DNA from: JANRJY01 sp033763735
Lineage (GTDB): Bacteria > Bacteroidota > Bacteroidia > Cytophagales > UBA9547
NCBI GenBank assembly: GCA_033763735.1
Contig: JANRJY010000080.1
Coordinates: 1 to 64,000 of the forward strand
DNA: 64,000 nucleotides
Reading direction: 5' to 3'
Every line of letters begins with the position of its first letter. Position 1 is the stretch's first letter. The notes under the pieces are model-generated. The model did no database searches, was not told the origin of the DNA, and worked only from the letters and a program-made list of their open reading frames with translations. Position numbers and translations under genes: made by a program. Positions 38,197-47,593 of this stretch are shown piece after piece.

Positions 38197-40400
38197 ATTA
38201 TGGTTTTGTAAACGTTATTCGCAAACGAAATCATTTCTATTTTTTCTTCAAATGAAAGCACATTCATTCGTTTGAAAATAAATAATTTGCCATTAAAGTA
38301 GTTTAGGTTATAACCTTTATTTTTTTCGAAAAACTGAATTCGAATCGGATTAAAGTAACTTCTAATTGCAAATTCATTTTTACCTTTAAGCAAATAATAA
38401 TATGAAAAAGTAGGAAATTCAACAAAATCAATATCATTGTATCCTACAATTGCATATAATGCGTCAATAAAACCTTCTTTATGTAACAAAAACTCAGGAA
38501 TTAAAGGGTCATTGATTTCAATCACACAAATAGTTACACTTATTTCTTGTTTATTGGTAACAGTATTGATTTGTTCAATATTCACATCAGAAAGTTCAAA
38601 TTTGGTATTGCCATTGTACCATTGGACAACATTTTCTTCGGTTTTAACAGTATGAGATGCATTCAAATTTAATCCTTCAAATTTATTTGGACTGTTTACA
38701 ATTCGCGGTTGGAATTCCAATTGATGATTGGCACAATACTTAGCAAGTTCTTTTTGATGAAAGGTTAGTGGCTTGTTTTTAACAATTCGCTTTGAGGCCA
38801 AAGGATGATCCGACAAATACTTGTGATATTCAAAGCCACTCAATTGTAATGAGCCACCATTTGAATTAATTTTTTCCTCAAAACTTTGTAAATGCTCCAT
38901 AAAGGTATGATCTACAATTGGGGATTTTGAAAAATCAAAATTAAATTTACCATTCAAAGGTAAATTCTCAAACTTTGAACTCACAAGTAAATAGTTTGAA
39001 AATACTGCAGGACTATTTATAGAAATATCAAACACATTTTGTTCTTTTTCAATAACATCAACTTTGGAAATAAAAAGTGAAGGCAAACTTAACCCAAATC
39101 TGAGATGCACCAATAGTTCAGTAACTAATCCTATAATTACCCCATAAATAAAATTACTGAATATTGTTACAGAAAATGTAACGATAAACACTAAAAACTG
39201 TTCTGCACCAACTTTATATGATTTTGAAAATTCAGTAGGTGTGGTCATACGAGCACCCGTATATATAAGTATAGCAGCCAAGGTTGGTAATGGGATGTAA
39301 CTAAATATAGGCATGGCTGAAAATATTATAGCTACCAATATTAGGCCATGAAAAATGTTAGCCATTCTTGTTTTTGCCCCTTGATCTAAACTTACAATAC
39401 TGCGTTTTGACTCTGAAATTAAAGGTAATCCGCCCACAAATGCAGATAAAGTGGTGCCTATTCCCACCGATACCAGATCTTGGTTCAAATTGGAATTTCT
39501 TTTGTAAGGGTCTATTTTGTCAATTGCTTTGGCACTTAAAAGGGTTTCAATTGTTGCAGCAAAAAAAATCAGAACAATGAACTCTACTGAATTATATGAC
39601 AATATTTTTGAGAAATCAGGAAAAACAATTCTAATATTATTAATATCTGAAACCGGGAGCACAAAGAATGCAGCATCGACTGTAAAACTCTTACGCATAA
39701 ATTCATAAGCATGTGAATCGTACATGCCTAAGTAAAATGATAGAACAATAGAAACAATTACTGCTACTAAAACGGAAGGAATATATCGTAACTTACTGTT
39801 TGTTATATAGTTTGATGCAATTAAAATAGACAAAGTAATCAATGAAATTAATAATACTTTTGGATTCAGATTTTCAATAGTATTTGGGATTTGTTGAATA
39901 AGTTTGATAATATTATTGGTATCAAGGGTAACCCCGAGAGCAGGATGAAATTGCCTAATAGCCATCGAAAACCCTAAAGCTGCCAACATTCCATGAATAG
40001 TTGACGCTGGGAAAAAAGATGAAAATTTGCCAAACTTCAGTAATCCAAATAATATTTGGAATAAACCCGCTATCACTATAGAAGCTAAGGCATATTGATA
40101 TCCAATTAAAATATCCCCTCCTCCGAGAACTAAACTACCACTAAGTACAATGGCACTTAATCCACCTGCCGGTCCTTTAATGCTGGTACTTGATCCTGTA
40201 AACAAGCCTGCAAAAATGCCTCCAACAATTGAAGCAATAATGCCGGATAAAGGTGGAAAACCGCTTGCTATGGCAATTCCGAAGGACATTGGAAGCGATA
40301 ATAAAGCTACTACAAATCCGGACTTTAAATCAAATTTCCAATTATTGAGGAATCCTTCAATATTATCAGAAGGGACTCCACCATTAGGTTGAGTTTTCAA
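38193..40400 (-). CDS. SulP-family inorganic anion transporter with extended C-terminus
   Basis: A 735-residue transporter. The N-terminal ~440 residues form the SulP/SLC26 membrane core, starting DLKSGFVVALLSLPMSFGIAIASGFPP with the SIKGPAGGLSAIV motif. A STAS-like cytoplasmic domain follows (about 480-570; FDFSKSPIVDHTFMEHLQ). A further ~150 residues at the C-terminus are of a type I do not recognise. Substrates in this family are sulfate, bicarbonate or other anions; the sequence does not decide. No carbonic anhydrase is adjacent. Upstream bases 40401-40529 carry direct AATTAGG words but no clear promoter. Confidence 0.87.
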   Translation of the reverse strand: MKTQPNGGVPSDNIEGFLNNWKFDLKSGFVVALLSLPMSFGIAIASGFPPLSGIIASIVGGIFAGLFTGSSTSIKGPAGGLSAIVLSGSLVLGGGDILIGYQYALASIVIAGLFQILFGLLKFGKFSSFFPASTIHGMLAALGFSMAIRQFHPALGVTLDTNNIIKLIQQIPNTIENLNPKVLLISLITLSILIASNYITNSKLRYIPSVLVAVIVSIVLSFYLGMYDSHAYEFMRKSFTVDAAFFVLPVSDINNIRIVFPDFSKILSYNSVEFIVLIFFAATIETLLSAKAIDKIDPYKRNSNLNQDLVSVGIGTTLSAFVGGLPLISESKRSIVSLDQGAKTRMANIFHGLILVAIIFSAMPIFSYIPLPTLAAILIYTGARMTTPTEFSKSYKVGAEQFLVFIVTFSVTIFSNFIYGVIIGLVTELLVHLRFGLSLPSLFISKVDVIEKEQNVFDISINSPAVFSNYLLVSSKFENLPLNGKFNFDFSKSPIVDHTFMEHLQSFEEKINSNGGSLQLSGFEYHKYLSDHPLASKRIVKNKPLTFHQKELAKYCANHQLEFQPRIVNSPNKFEGLNLNASHTVKTEENVVQWYNGNTKFELSDVNIEQINTVTNKQEISVTICVIEINDPLIPEFLLHKEGFIDALYAIVGYNDIDFVEFPTFSYYYLLKGKNEFAIRSYFNPIRIQFFEKNKGYNLNYFNGKLFIFKRMNVLSFEEKIEMISFANNVYKTII

Positions 40401-40529
40401 TACGAGAATTAATTAGGTTTAATTAGGATTGTTAATTTATTGTTAAAAAATATAATAAACAATCTTTGACGTAGTTTTATTATAAAAATTAAATAAAGAT
40501 ATGCAAAGTACTAAGCCACCCGTAGATGA

Positions 40530-42626
40530 TTATTTTTTAGCTGTAACAGTTTTGGTTTTAGCCTTAGTAGATTTAGGTTTAAAATGAATGGTATAATCTT
40601 TTTCAAGCACCTTAAACTCAACCCTTCTATTCATTGTCCTGCCTTCTTCAGTTTCGTTGTCTGCAATTGGCATGGTTTCACCGTATGCTTTTGATTTTAT
40701 TCTAAAATTTTCAATCCCTTTAGAAGTCAAATAATTAACAACTGAAGCTACTCTATCTTCCGACAGTTTTTGATTATATGGATGCGAACCTACATTATCA
40801 GTATGACCGGATATTTCAAAAGTTGCTTTCTTTTGTTGTTTCATTATATCCACAACACCGTTCAAACTTGCATACGATTCCGGCAATATATCACCTGAAT
40901 TATAAGCGAATAACAAATTTTCCATTTTCATAACCACTCCGGTATCAATAAAATGCATAAAGGCATAATTCTTTTTCATTTCAAGCCCATATCCGGTACC
41001 GGTTAAAACTAAGGGTTCTTTTATTTTAAAATATTCGATTGCTTCTCCCATAAGTTCGTACTTTTTGCCTACTTCCACTGACATTAGGTAATAACCTGTT
41101 TTTGGATTTGATGAACCAAACACAATAAGTTCGCCCAATTCATTTCGCAAACTCATTGTAGCTCGAAGTGGTTCTTTGGTTTTTTGATCAGTACAATATC
41201 CAGAAAGCAAAATACGAGGCGTTTGATGCAGCATTTTAGGCAGATTGACTCTATAAATGTCCATATGATGCGATACGGTATCAAAAGGTGCCGAATTAAA
41301 ATAAGCATGATCTCCTTCGCTTGAAATCATAAAACCTTTATCATCGGCTTTGCTATTGACAAAGGCACCCAAATTTTGTGGTTTGCTCCAATTGGTCCAA
41401 CTTTCGTCAAGACGGGTAGAAACAAATATATCCATTCCACCATAACCAATATGACCTTTGGAACTGAAAAACAGTGTTTTTCCATCATTGGCCAGGTAAG
41501 GGTAATCTTCTTGAAAAGCGGTATTAATCATACTGCCTAAGTTAATGGGTGCCGACCATTGCTTTATACCCCTTTGATATATACTGGCATATAAATCCAG
41601 ACTCCCCACACTTTTTTCATCTTGAATAGCCATCAAAATAACGTTTCCATCATTATTCATATAAAAATTAGCGTGGTCATTAGTATTTTTATATCCGGGT
41701 ATTTCAACCGCTTTTGGTATTTCCCAACTACCGTCTTCAGTTCGATGTGAAATTGACACGCCATCTCCACCATCGGTACCATCCGGATTGTATTTATTTC
41801 CAATTAATAAAGTTTGTCCGTCAGGACTAATGGATGCCACAAAATTATGTCCTTTGTTGTTGAGTGGAACACCAATATTTTTCGCTTCTTGCCATTCACC
41901 GGTTACAGAGTCTTTTTGAGTATACCAAATGTCCTGATCATCTTGTCCTTCGCATTCTTTCACGAAATATAATGTTTTGCCATCCGGAGCAATTTTGGGG
42001 CTAAACTCAAAGCAATCGGAGCTATTGATTTTTTCACCTACTTTCACGCGTTCATGTGTGTGCGAAGTGTCTTCAATAACATCAGGTTTAATGTAATATA
42101 ATTTATCAGAGTTTAGAATACCTATTCCTTTGATTATGTTCCAGTTATTGATATTTCGATGATTGATTTTTATACGAACCCCATACACGGTATTATAAGG
42201 AATAAAAGTGGCAAAAGATTTGAATTTTACTTTAGATGGATTACGGGTTTCTTTATAAACTAATTTCTCCTTTTTGTCTTTTAAAACTACATATATTTCT
42301 TCAATAGTACCTACGTTAAATATGCCACCAACAATTATCTGTTTGGCATTCATGGGTTTCGAAAAACCTACAACAAATTGATTTTTAATTTTTTCATCTA
42401 CATAATGTAAAATATAACCCTCAGAATATGGGTCGTGTGGGTCATCGAGCGAAACACCGGGATAAATTTTTGGTGGACCTAATACATATTCTGCAAGGTT
42501 GTTTTCAAATTGAAAATATTCAGAAAATTCTAAAAGCTTATTGGCCCAAACGGGCTGTTGACCGTATATTTTTCCTAAAATTGTACAAAAAAATAATACC
42601 CAAATATATTTATTGATACCTTTCAT
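40530..42626 (-). CDS. PD40 propeller - OmpA family envelope protein
   Basis: A 698-residue protein with a signal peptide (1-23). A jelly-roll-like N-terminal region (about 50-175) precedes a PD40/WD40-like propeller (about 195-450; FSPKIAPDGKTLYFVKE, GYGGMDIFVS). A carboxypeptidase-regulatory-like sandwich spans about 470-550. The OmpA domain (about 575-690) reads ISGHTDNVGSHPYNQKLSEDR and GRTMNRRVEFKV, with the Asp and Arg that bind diaminopimelate. A Lys/Thr-rich tail follows. It resembles the PorE-like protein at 5804-8089 but lacks TPRs. Stand-alone here; peptidoglycan-anchored envelope role inferred. Confidence 0.85.
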   Translation of the reverse strand: MKGINKYIWVLFFCTILGKIYGQQPVWANKLLEFSEYFQFENNLAEYVLGPPKIYPGVSLDDPHDPYSEGYILHYVDEKIKNQFVVGFSKPMNAKQIIVGGIFNVGTIEEIYVVLKDKKEKLVYKETRNPSKVKFKSFATFIPYNTVYGVRIKINHRNINNWNIIKGIGILNSDKLYYIKPDVIEDTSHTHERVKVGEKINSSDCFEFSPKIAPDGKTLYFVKECEGQDDQDIWYTQKDSVTGEWQEAKNIGVPLNNKGHNFVASISPDGQTLLIGNKYNPDGTDGGDGVSISHRTEDGSWEIPKAVEIPGYKNTNDHANFYMNNDGNVILMAIQDEKSVGSLDLYASIYQRGIKQWSAPINLGSMINTAFQEDYPYLANDGKTLFFSSKGHIGYGGMDIFVSTRLDESWTNWSKPQNLGAFVNSKADDKGFMISSEGDHAYFNSAPFDTVSHHMDIYRVNLPKMLHQTPRILLSGYCTDQKTKEPLRATMSLRNELGELIVFGSSNPKTGYYLMSVEVGKKYELMGEAIEYFKIKEPLVLTGTGYGLEMKKNYAFMHFIDTGVVMKMENLLFAYNSGDILPESYASLNGVVDIMKQQKKATFEISGHTDNVGSHPYNQKLSEDRVASVVNYLTSKGIENFRIKSKAYGETMPIADNETEEGRTMNRRVEFKVLEKDYTIHFKPKSTKAKTKTVTAKK

Positions 42627-42672
42627 CGCGAATATGTGCTAATTAGCTGCACTAAAATTAAAGAAAATTAAA

Positions 42673-43755
42673 TTGAAACAAATCAACAACCCTGAAATTC
42701 AATCAATTTTAAACAATTTTATTTGGATTAATTGGCAAAACGATGAAAAAAAGGATGACATTCTGAAATTTTGTGCTTTATTTTTAAATAATTACCCTGA
42801 ATATCATTTTAAAACATCAGGATCCACAGGCACACCCAAACTAATTACATTTACCAAAGAGCAACTCTTAATATCTGCGCAAGCAAGTATATCATATTTT
42901 GAATTAAAACCCGGCATGCACCAGTTCATTTGCCTCGATACCAATACCATTGCCGGAGCAATGATGCTTGTAAGAAGCTTGGTTTGTGGTATGATTCCTG
43001 TGATTACAACACCCTCTGCAATTCCTTTATATGTAATATCAGAATATGTAACTATAGACGTAGCTTCTTTTACACCCAATCAATTATACGCCATGCTTTC
43101 GCATATTGGTGCACACAACTTTGTGAATAAACTTAACCAAATGCATACCATTTTGATTGGAGGAGCCCCTATAAATCCTGCATTAGAGCGTTTGCTTGAA
43201 TCCATAACAGCTCCAACCTATCATACATATGGGATGACCGAAACGGTATCGCACATAGCTTTGAGAAGATTGAATGGTAAAGAAAAGCAAGAAAGTTTTC
43301 ATTGCATGCCAGGAGTTGAAATCAAACTGGATGAACGAGATTGCTTAATGTTAAAAGCCCCAACTACAATGGGTAACTGGATCACTACCAACGACTTGGC
43401 AGAAATACTTTCGATAGATCAATTCCTTATCAAAGGCAGATACGATGATATCATTATAAGTGGAGGGATTAAAGTAAATCCGCAAACTATTGAAATCATA
43501 ATTGCTCAATATTTTATCAAAAGAAATATCCGAAATCGATTTTTTGCTTATGGAATTCCCGATGATAAGTTGGGACAAAAAGTGGTGTTATACCTTGAGG
43601 CAAGTGAATCACAATTTCAGAATGAATTAGCAGACTTAAAAAGCTATATTTCAGATAGTTTAGGCAAATATTTAGTGCCTAAAGAATTCATTTTTATCGA
43701 AAAATTCAAAGAAACAATTTCGGGGAAAATTGATAAAATAGCTACTATTTGGTGA
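42673..43755 (+). CDS. menE: AMP-forming acyl-CoA ligase, probable o-succinylbenzoate-CoA ligase
   Basis: A 360-residue ANL-superfamily enzyme, short as MenE proteins of Bacteroidota are. The ATP-binding P-loop is KTSGSTGTPK (about 48-57). YGMTETVSHIALR carries the family A5 motif, then LIKGRYDDIIISGGIKVNP and a C-terminal lysine in SGKIDKIA. MenE activates o-succinylbenzoate in menaquinone synthesis; menA lies 6 kb away. The start is TTG at 42673, with no usable ATG nearby. It is divergent from the OmpA gene (46 bp) and ends exactly where the dihydroorotase gene ends, with no gap. Confidence 0.83.
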   Translation: MKQINNPEIQSILNNFIWINWQNDEKKDDILKFCALFLNNYPEYHFKTSGSTGTPKLITFTKEQLLISAQASISYFELKPGMHQFICLDTNTIAGAMMLVRSLVCGMIPVITTPSAIPLYVISEYVTIDVASFTPNQLYAMLSHIGAHNFVNKLNQMHTILIGGAPINPALERLLESITAPTYHTYGMTETVSHIALRRLNGKEKQESFHCMPGVEIKLDERDCLMLKAPTTMGNWITTNDLAEILSIDQFLIKGRYDDIIISGGIKVNPQTIEIIIAQYFIKRNIRNRFFAYGIPDDKLGQKVVLYLEASESQFQNELADLKSYISDSLGKYLVPKEFIFIEKFKETISGKIDKIATIW

Positions 43756-45099
43756 TTATCTTACAAAAGCCAATCGCTTACCTTTCACCTGCTCATCAAA
43801 TTGCCCTTCTTGATAAGCCAAATGCCCGGAAACAAATGTGTGCGTGACTTTACCTTTAAAATTCTGCCCTTCCAATGGAGACCAGCCACATTTATACAAA
43901 ATGTTTTCTTTCGAAACTTTCCATGGCTTTTGTAGGTCAACTAATACTAAATCAGCATAATAACCTTCCCTTATAAATCCTCTTTTTTCAATTTGAAACA
44001 ATTCAGCAGGTTTGTGGCTCATTTTATCCACAATTTTTTCAAGCGTTATTTTTCCTTGGTGATAAAACTCCAACATCACATTGAGCGAGTGTTGAATTAA
44101 TGGCCCTCCGGAAGGTGCTTTCAAATATGATTGTTGTTTTTCTTCCAAAGTATGTGGCGCATGGTCAGTAGCAATAATGTCCAATCGGTTGTCAAGCATT
44201 GCTTCAAATAACTTTGGTTGATGCCTTTTATCCTTAATAGCAGGGTTCCATTTGATAAAGTTGCCTTTATTGGCATAATCATCAGCTGTAAACCATAAGT
44301 GATGCACACACACTTCGGCAGTGATTCGCTTGTCTTTGAGAGGTATATCATTTCTAAAGAATACCAATTCCTCTTCAGTGGAAATGTGCAGAACATGCAA
44401 TTTTGTATCATGTTTTTTGGCTAATCCAACTGCATATTCTGTCATTTTGTAACATGCCTCCACACTTCTAATTTCAGGATGCGCTTCAACGGGTACATCA
44501 TCCCCATATTTTTGTTTCCATTTTTCAAGATTTGCTTTTACAATTTCATCTTGTTCAGAGTGAATGGCAATGAGAGTTGGACACTGAGCAAATACTTTTT
44601 CTAAAGTGTCTTTATTATCAACCAACATATCACCGGTAGAACTCCCTAAGAAAATCTTCAAACCACATACATTTTTACTGTCAATCTTCAATACATCTTC
44701 CAAATTGGAATTAGTTGTACCCAGATAAAAACTGTAATTAGCCAAGGACGATTGACTTGCAATTAGGTATTTTTGCTCCAAAAGTTCATTTGTAACTGCT
44801 GAGGGAACAGTATTTGGCATTTCCATAAAGGTAGTAACACCACCTGCCACAGCTGCTTTAGCTTCAGAGTATATCGTTGCTTTATGAGTAAGTCCTGGCT
44901 CTCGGAAATGTACTTGATCATCTATAATACCAGGCAGCAAATACTTTCCCTTTGCATCTATTTCAATATGTTTTTCGATAATTGTACCTATTCTAGAAGC
45001 AACTTTTTCTATTTTTTGATTTTTTATATAAATATCTCCGGCAAATATTTTACCTTCGTTTACAATATTCGCATTGCGAATTACATAGTTTTGAGTCAT
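43756..45099 (-). CDS. pyrC: Dihydroorotase-family amidohydrolase
   Basis: A 447-residue amidohydrolase. It has a PGIIDDQVHFREPG metal motif, the KIFLGSSTG stretch containing the candidate carboxylated Lys, HSEQDE, VLHISTEEE, and IATDHAPH with the catalytic Asp. The overall order matches class I dihydroorotase of pyrimidine synthesis. The first metal His of the usual D-x-H-x-H is Gln62 here (codon 44914-44916). I believe this also occurs in other Bacteroidota members, but it leaves some doubt between dihydroorotase and a relative. Start: the ATG of MTQNYVIRN is preferred; another ATG lies six codons upstream. It converges with menE with no gap. Confidence 0.8.
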   Translation of the reverse strand: MTQNYVIRNANIVNEGKIFAGDIYIKNQKIEKVASRIGTIIEKHIEIDAKGKYLLPGIIDDQVHFREPGLTHKATIYSEAKAAVAGGVTTFMEMPNTVPSAVTNELLEQKYLIASQSSLANYSFYLGTTNSNLEDVLKIDSKNVCGLKIFLGSSTGDMLVDNKDTLEKVFAQCPTLIAIHSEQDEIVKANLEKWKQKYGDDVPVEAHPEIRSVEACYKMTEYAVGLAKKHDTKLHVLHISTEEELVFFRNDIPLKDKRITAEVCVHHLWFTADDYANKGNFIKWNPAIKDKRHQPKLFEAMLDNRLDIIATDHAPHTLEEKQQSYLKAPSGGPLIQHSLNVMLEFYHQGKITLEKIVDKMSHKPAELFQIEKRGFIREGYYADLVLVDLQKPWKVSKENILYKCGWSPLEGQNFKGKVTHTFVSGHLAYQEGQFDEQVKGKRLAFVR

Positions 45100-45141
45100 T
45101 ACTTTCCTTTTTATCAACCAAATAACTAATCACAATATTAT

Positions 45142-46908
45142 ATGAAATCTTCAAAAAGAAAAGCTCTTGTTTATATTATTATGTGTTTGTTTACACACTT
45201 TACATTTGCTGATATTACGATTACAATATCCGGTTTTGCTTTTCACCCAAGTTCTGCTTCACTTACAATTGGTGAAGTTATCAATTTTATAAATCTTGAC
45301 CCAAATGGCCATTCGGTTCAATATGTTTCAGGAGGAACTGCTTTTAGTACAACAGCAACAATGGGACAAAATGGTACAGCCCAAATCACGCCAGTTTCTA
45401 CAGGCACTTATAATTATAGATGCGGTATTCATGGTAGTATGACTGGATCATTTACAGTAAATCCACCTCCCCCATCTATTTCCACTTCTGGATTAGGTAA
45501 TTTAACTTATTGCGGAGGCAATATTACAGTTCCTTATTCAAGTTCAGGCACCTTTAATTCAGGTAATATCTTTTCTGTTGAGCTGTCAGACGCCTCAGGA
45601 AGTTTTACAAATGCTACCATTCTATCTACAGTTTCAACAACCACAAGCGATATTACCGTATCAGTACCTTCTGGAGCGAAAGGAACCGCATACAGAGTGA
45701 GGGTAAAAGCTTCTGACCCTGTAATTGTTGGATCAAATAACGGTCAGGATATTTCACTTAACTTTTCGGCTACGCCAAATTATGGAACTTCCATATTACC
45801 TCAAGGAGCCATTTGTACAGGTAATAATGTAACTTTTACCGGTTCCACTTCTAATATAACTTCTCCTTCATTTAGTTGGTATTTCAACAACTCAATAGTA
45901 GGCTCTAATACAACTTATGTCAGAACTAATATGCAAAATAATGATATAGGGTTTTTGGTTATTTCAGGCACAACACAAGGCTGTAATCCAATTGCTTATA
46001 ATATAACCACCTCAAGTTATATAGCTACAGTTTCGGGAGCAGTTACACCTACTTTACAAATATCAGGTTTGTCAACTTTTTGTGTTGGTACGCCTTTAAC
46101 TATTTCCGGCATTCCAAATGGGGGTGGAGCTAACCCTGTTTTCAAATTGTATATTAATTCACAATTATACACAACAGGAAATAATCCTTTCACAATTATT
46201 CCTGCCTCTGTAACGGGAATATTTACAACTACATCCTTGGTTTCAGCTACAATGGAATCTTCTCTTTCATGTGCTACGGTACAATCTGTGACTTCAAATG
46301 TATTGACTGTAACTGCAAATAATATACCTAATACACCCTTAATTTCATTAGCTAGAACATTAGTATTATGCCCTCTAACTAACCCTTGTTGTAATGATGT
46401 TTGGTTAATAAGTTCTGAAACTAATGGTATTCAATGGCTTTTAACTTCTTCTGGAATTATATCAGGTGCAACAAACAATGAATTAACTCCTACTATATCA
46501 GGTACTTATAAAGTAATAAGAACGGTAAATGGTTGTAGTTCAACATCAGATGGATATAACTTTACCAAATGTGAAAATTCTACAACGGTTTCAACTGTTT
46601 CAAATCCTGAAATTGCTGAAGAAAACACCATCACTATTTACCCAAATCCGGCACAACAAAAGCTTTTTATTGCCACGGGAGGTGGCATCAAAAAAGGTGA
46701 TATTGAGATATTTATTTTCAATGAACATGGAAAGTTAATCATGAAAAAGAAATTTGTAGAAGGGATATGCAAAGGTGGTAAAGGTGCTTTGTGTGAATGC
46801 CCGGGAACTACTGAAATAGATATTAGTAGTTTAACTTCAGGAATTTACCTAATATTGGTAAAAAACACTGACGACATATTAGAAACGAAAAGAATATTTA
46901 AAGAATAG
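45142..46908 (+). CDS. Secreted cupredoxin protein with type A T9SS sorting domain
   Basis: A 588-residue secreted protein. It has a signal peptide (1-23). A plastocyanin-like copper domain (about 24-110) has candidate type 1 copper ligands His57, Cys94, His97 and Met100 (YRCGIHGSMTG). Several Ig-like modules follow (about 115-480). The C-terminus is a type A sorting domain (about 505-588; ITIYPNPAQQKLFI, LTSGIYLILV). A stretch between (CKGGKGALCECPG) is Cys-rich and unusual inside such a domain. Likely a surface or secreted copper-binding protein; electron transfer is possible but no partner is adjacent. Confidence 0.87.
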   Translation: MKSSKRKALVYIIMCLFTHFTFADITITISGFAFHPSSASLTIGEVINFINLDPNGHSVQYVSGGTAFSTTATMGQNGTAQITPVSTGTYNYRCGIHGSMTGSFTVNPPPPSISTSGLGNLTYCGGNITVPYSSSGTFNSGNIFSVELSDASGSFTNATILSTVSTTTSDITVSVPSGAKGTAYRVRVKASDPVIVGSNNGQDISLNFSATPNYGTSILPQGAICTGNNVTFTGSTSNITSPSFSWYFNNSIVGSNTTYVRTNMQNNDIGFLVISGTTQGCNPIAYNITTSSYIATVSGAVTPTLQISGLSTFCVGTPLTISGIPNGGGANPVFKLYINSQLYTTGNNPFTIIPASVTGIFTTTSLVSATMESSLSCATVQSVTSNVLTVTANNIPNTPLISLARTLVLCPLTNPCCNDVWLISSETNGIQWLLTSSGIISGATNNELTPTISGTYKVIRTVNGCSSTSDGYNFTKCENSTTVSTVSNPEIAEENTITIYPNPAQQKLFIATGGGIKKGDIEIFIFNEHGKLIMKKKFVEGICKGGKGALCECPGTTEIDISSLTSGIYLILVKNTDDILETKRIFKE

Positions 46909-46935
46909 TATTTTTGTTATTTAATTCGAAAAATA

Positions 46936-46951
46936 GTCTCCAAAGTGAGAC
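46936..46951 (+). terminator. Weak terminator-like hairpin after the cupredoxin gene
   Basis: GTCTC and GAGAC form a 5-bp stem with a 6-base loop, 28 bp after the stop at 46908. A T-run (ATTTTTT) begins 5 bases after the stem. It is a marginal Rho-independent terminator. Confidence 0.3.
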
Positions 46952-47008
46952 AATGTATTTTTTCATGAACAAGTTTTTATTAACAAAAACCTGCTATAAT
47001 TATTTTCG

Positions 47009-47016
47009 TACCTTTG
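47009..47016 (+). promoter_or_regulatory. -7 box (TACCTTTG) before the retropepsin gene
   Basis: TACCTTTG fits TAnnTTTG and lies 19 bp before the ATG at 47036. No good -33 element is visible. Confidence 0.4.
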
Positions 47017-47035
47017 TTTTTGTAAATGTTACAAT

Positions 47036-47413
47036 ATGTCGGTTATAAAAAATCCACTATTATTTGTTGGCTCCAAAGGAGAAAAAACTCTTTATGCACT
47101 TTTTGATAGCGGGGCCAACCTTAGTTGCATAAGTCCCAATTTTGTCGATGAATTGGCCATAAAAGAACATCTTGGAAGAATAAGACGAATAGCAACTGCA
47201 TCTGAGGGTCATTTTATCGAAATAGAATACGCAGTTCGATTAGATTTTTATATGAATGACGTACTTCTTAGTGATGAATTTTTGGTAGTTCCGGGTTTGA
47301 GTGAAGAAGTAATAATTGGTGCAGCTACAATGCAAAAATGGCGTATTAAATTAGATTTTGAACATGATTTAGCATTAGTAGACCCTAAAGTTGCCAGAAT
47401 GCAATTAATTTAA
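47036..47413 (+). CDS. Small retropepsin-like aspartic protease
   Basis: A 125-residue single-domain protein of the retroviral-type aspartic protease fold. The active-site loop is ALFDSGANLSCIS (D-S-G-A), and the second conserved segment is EEVIIGAATMQKWRIKLDFE (hydrophobic-hydrophobic-G). Such small bacterial proteins would have to dimerise to form an active site. There is no signal peptide, so a cytoplasmic role is likely. The substrate is unknown. It is a distant relative of the interrupted gene at 26750-27130. Confidence 0.8.
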   Translation: MSVIKNPLLFVGSKGEKTLYALFDSGANLSCISPNFVDELAIKEHLGRIRRIATASEGHFIEIEYAVRLDFYMNDVLLSDEFLVVPGLSEEVIIGAATMQKWRIKLDFEHDLALVDPKVARMQLI

Positions 47414-47593
47414 TTACTTATATGCAACTTCTCTGAAGGTAGTCAATTGTGTTGTATGTTTTTAAAAATGTTTACTGAAAAAGCAATCTTACAACTTATA
47501 ACTTACAGCAAATAATAGTAATTTATCTTATTTTGGAATCTTATTTTTTTAAGGTTTGTTGTAACTTGCAAACTTTATTTATACGCATATTTC

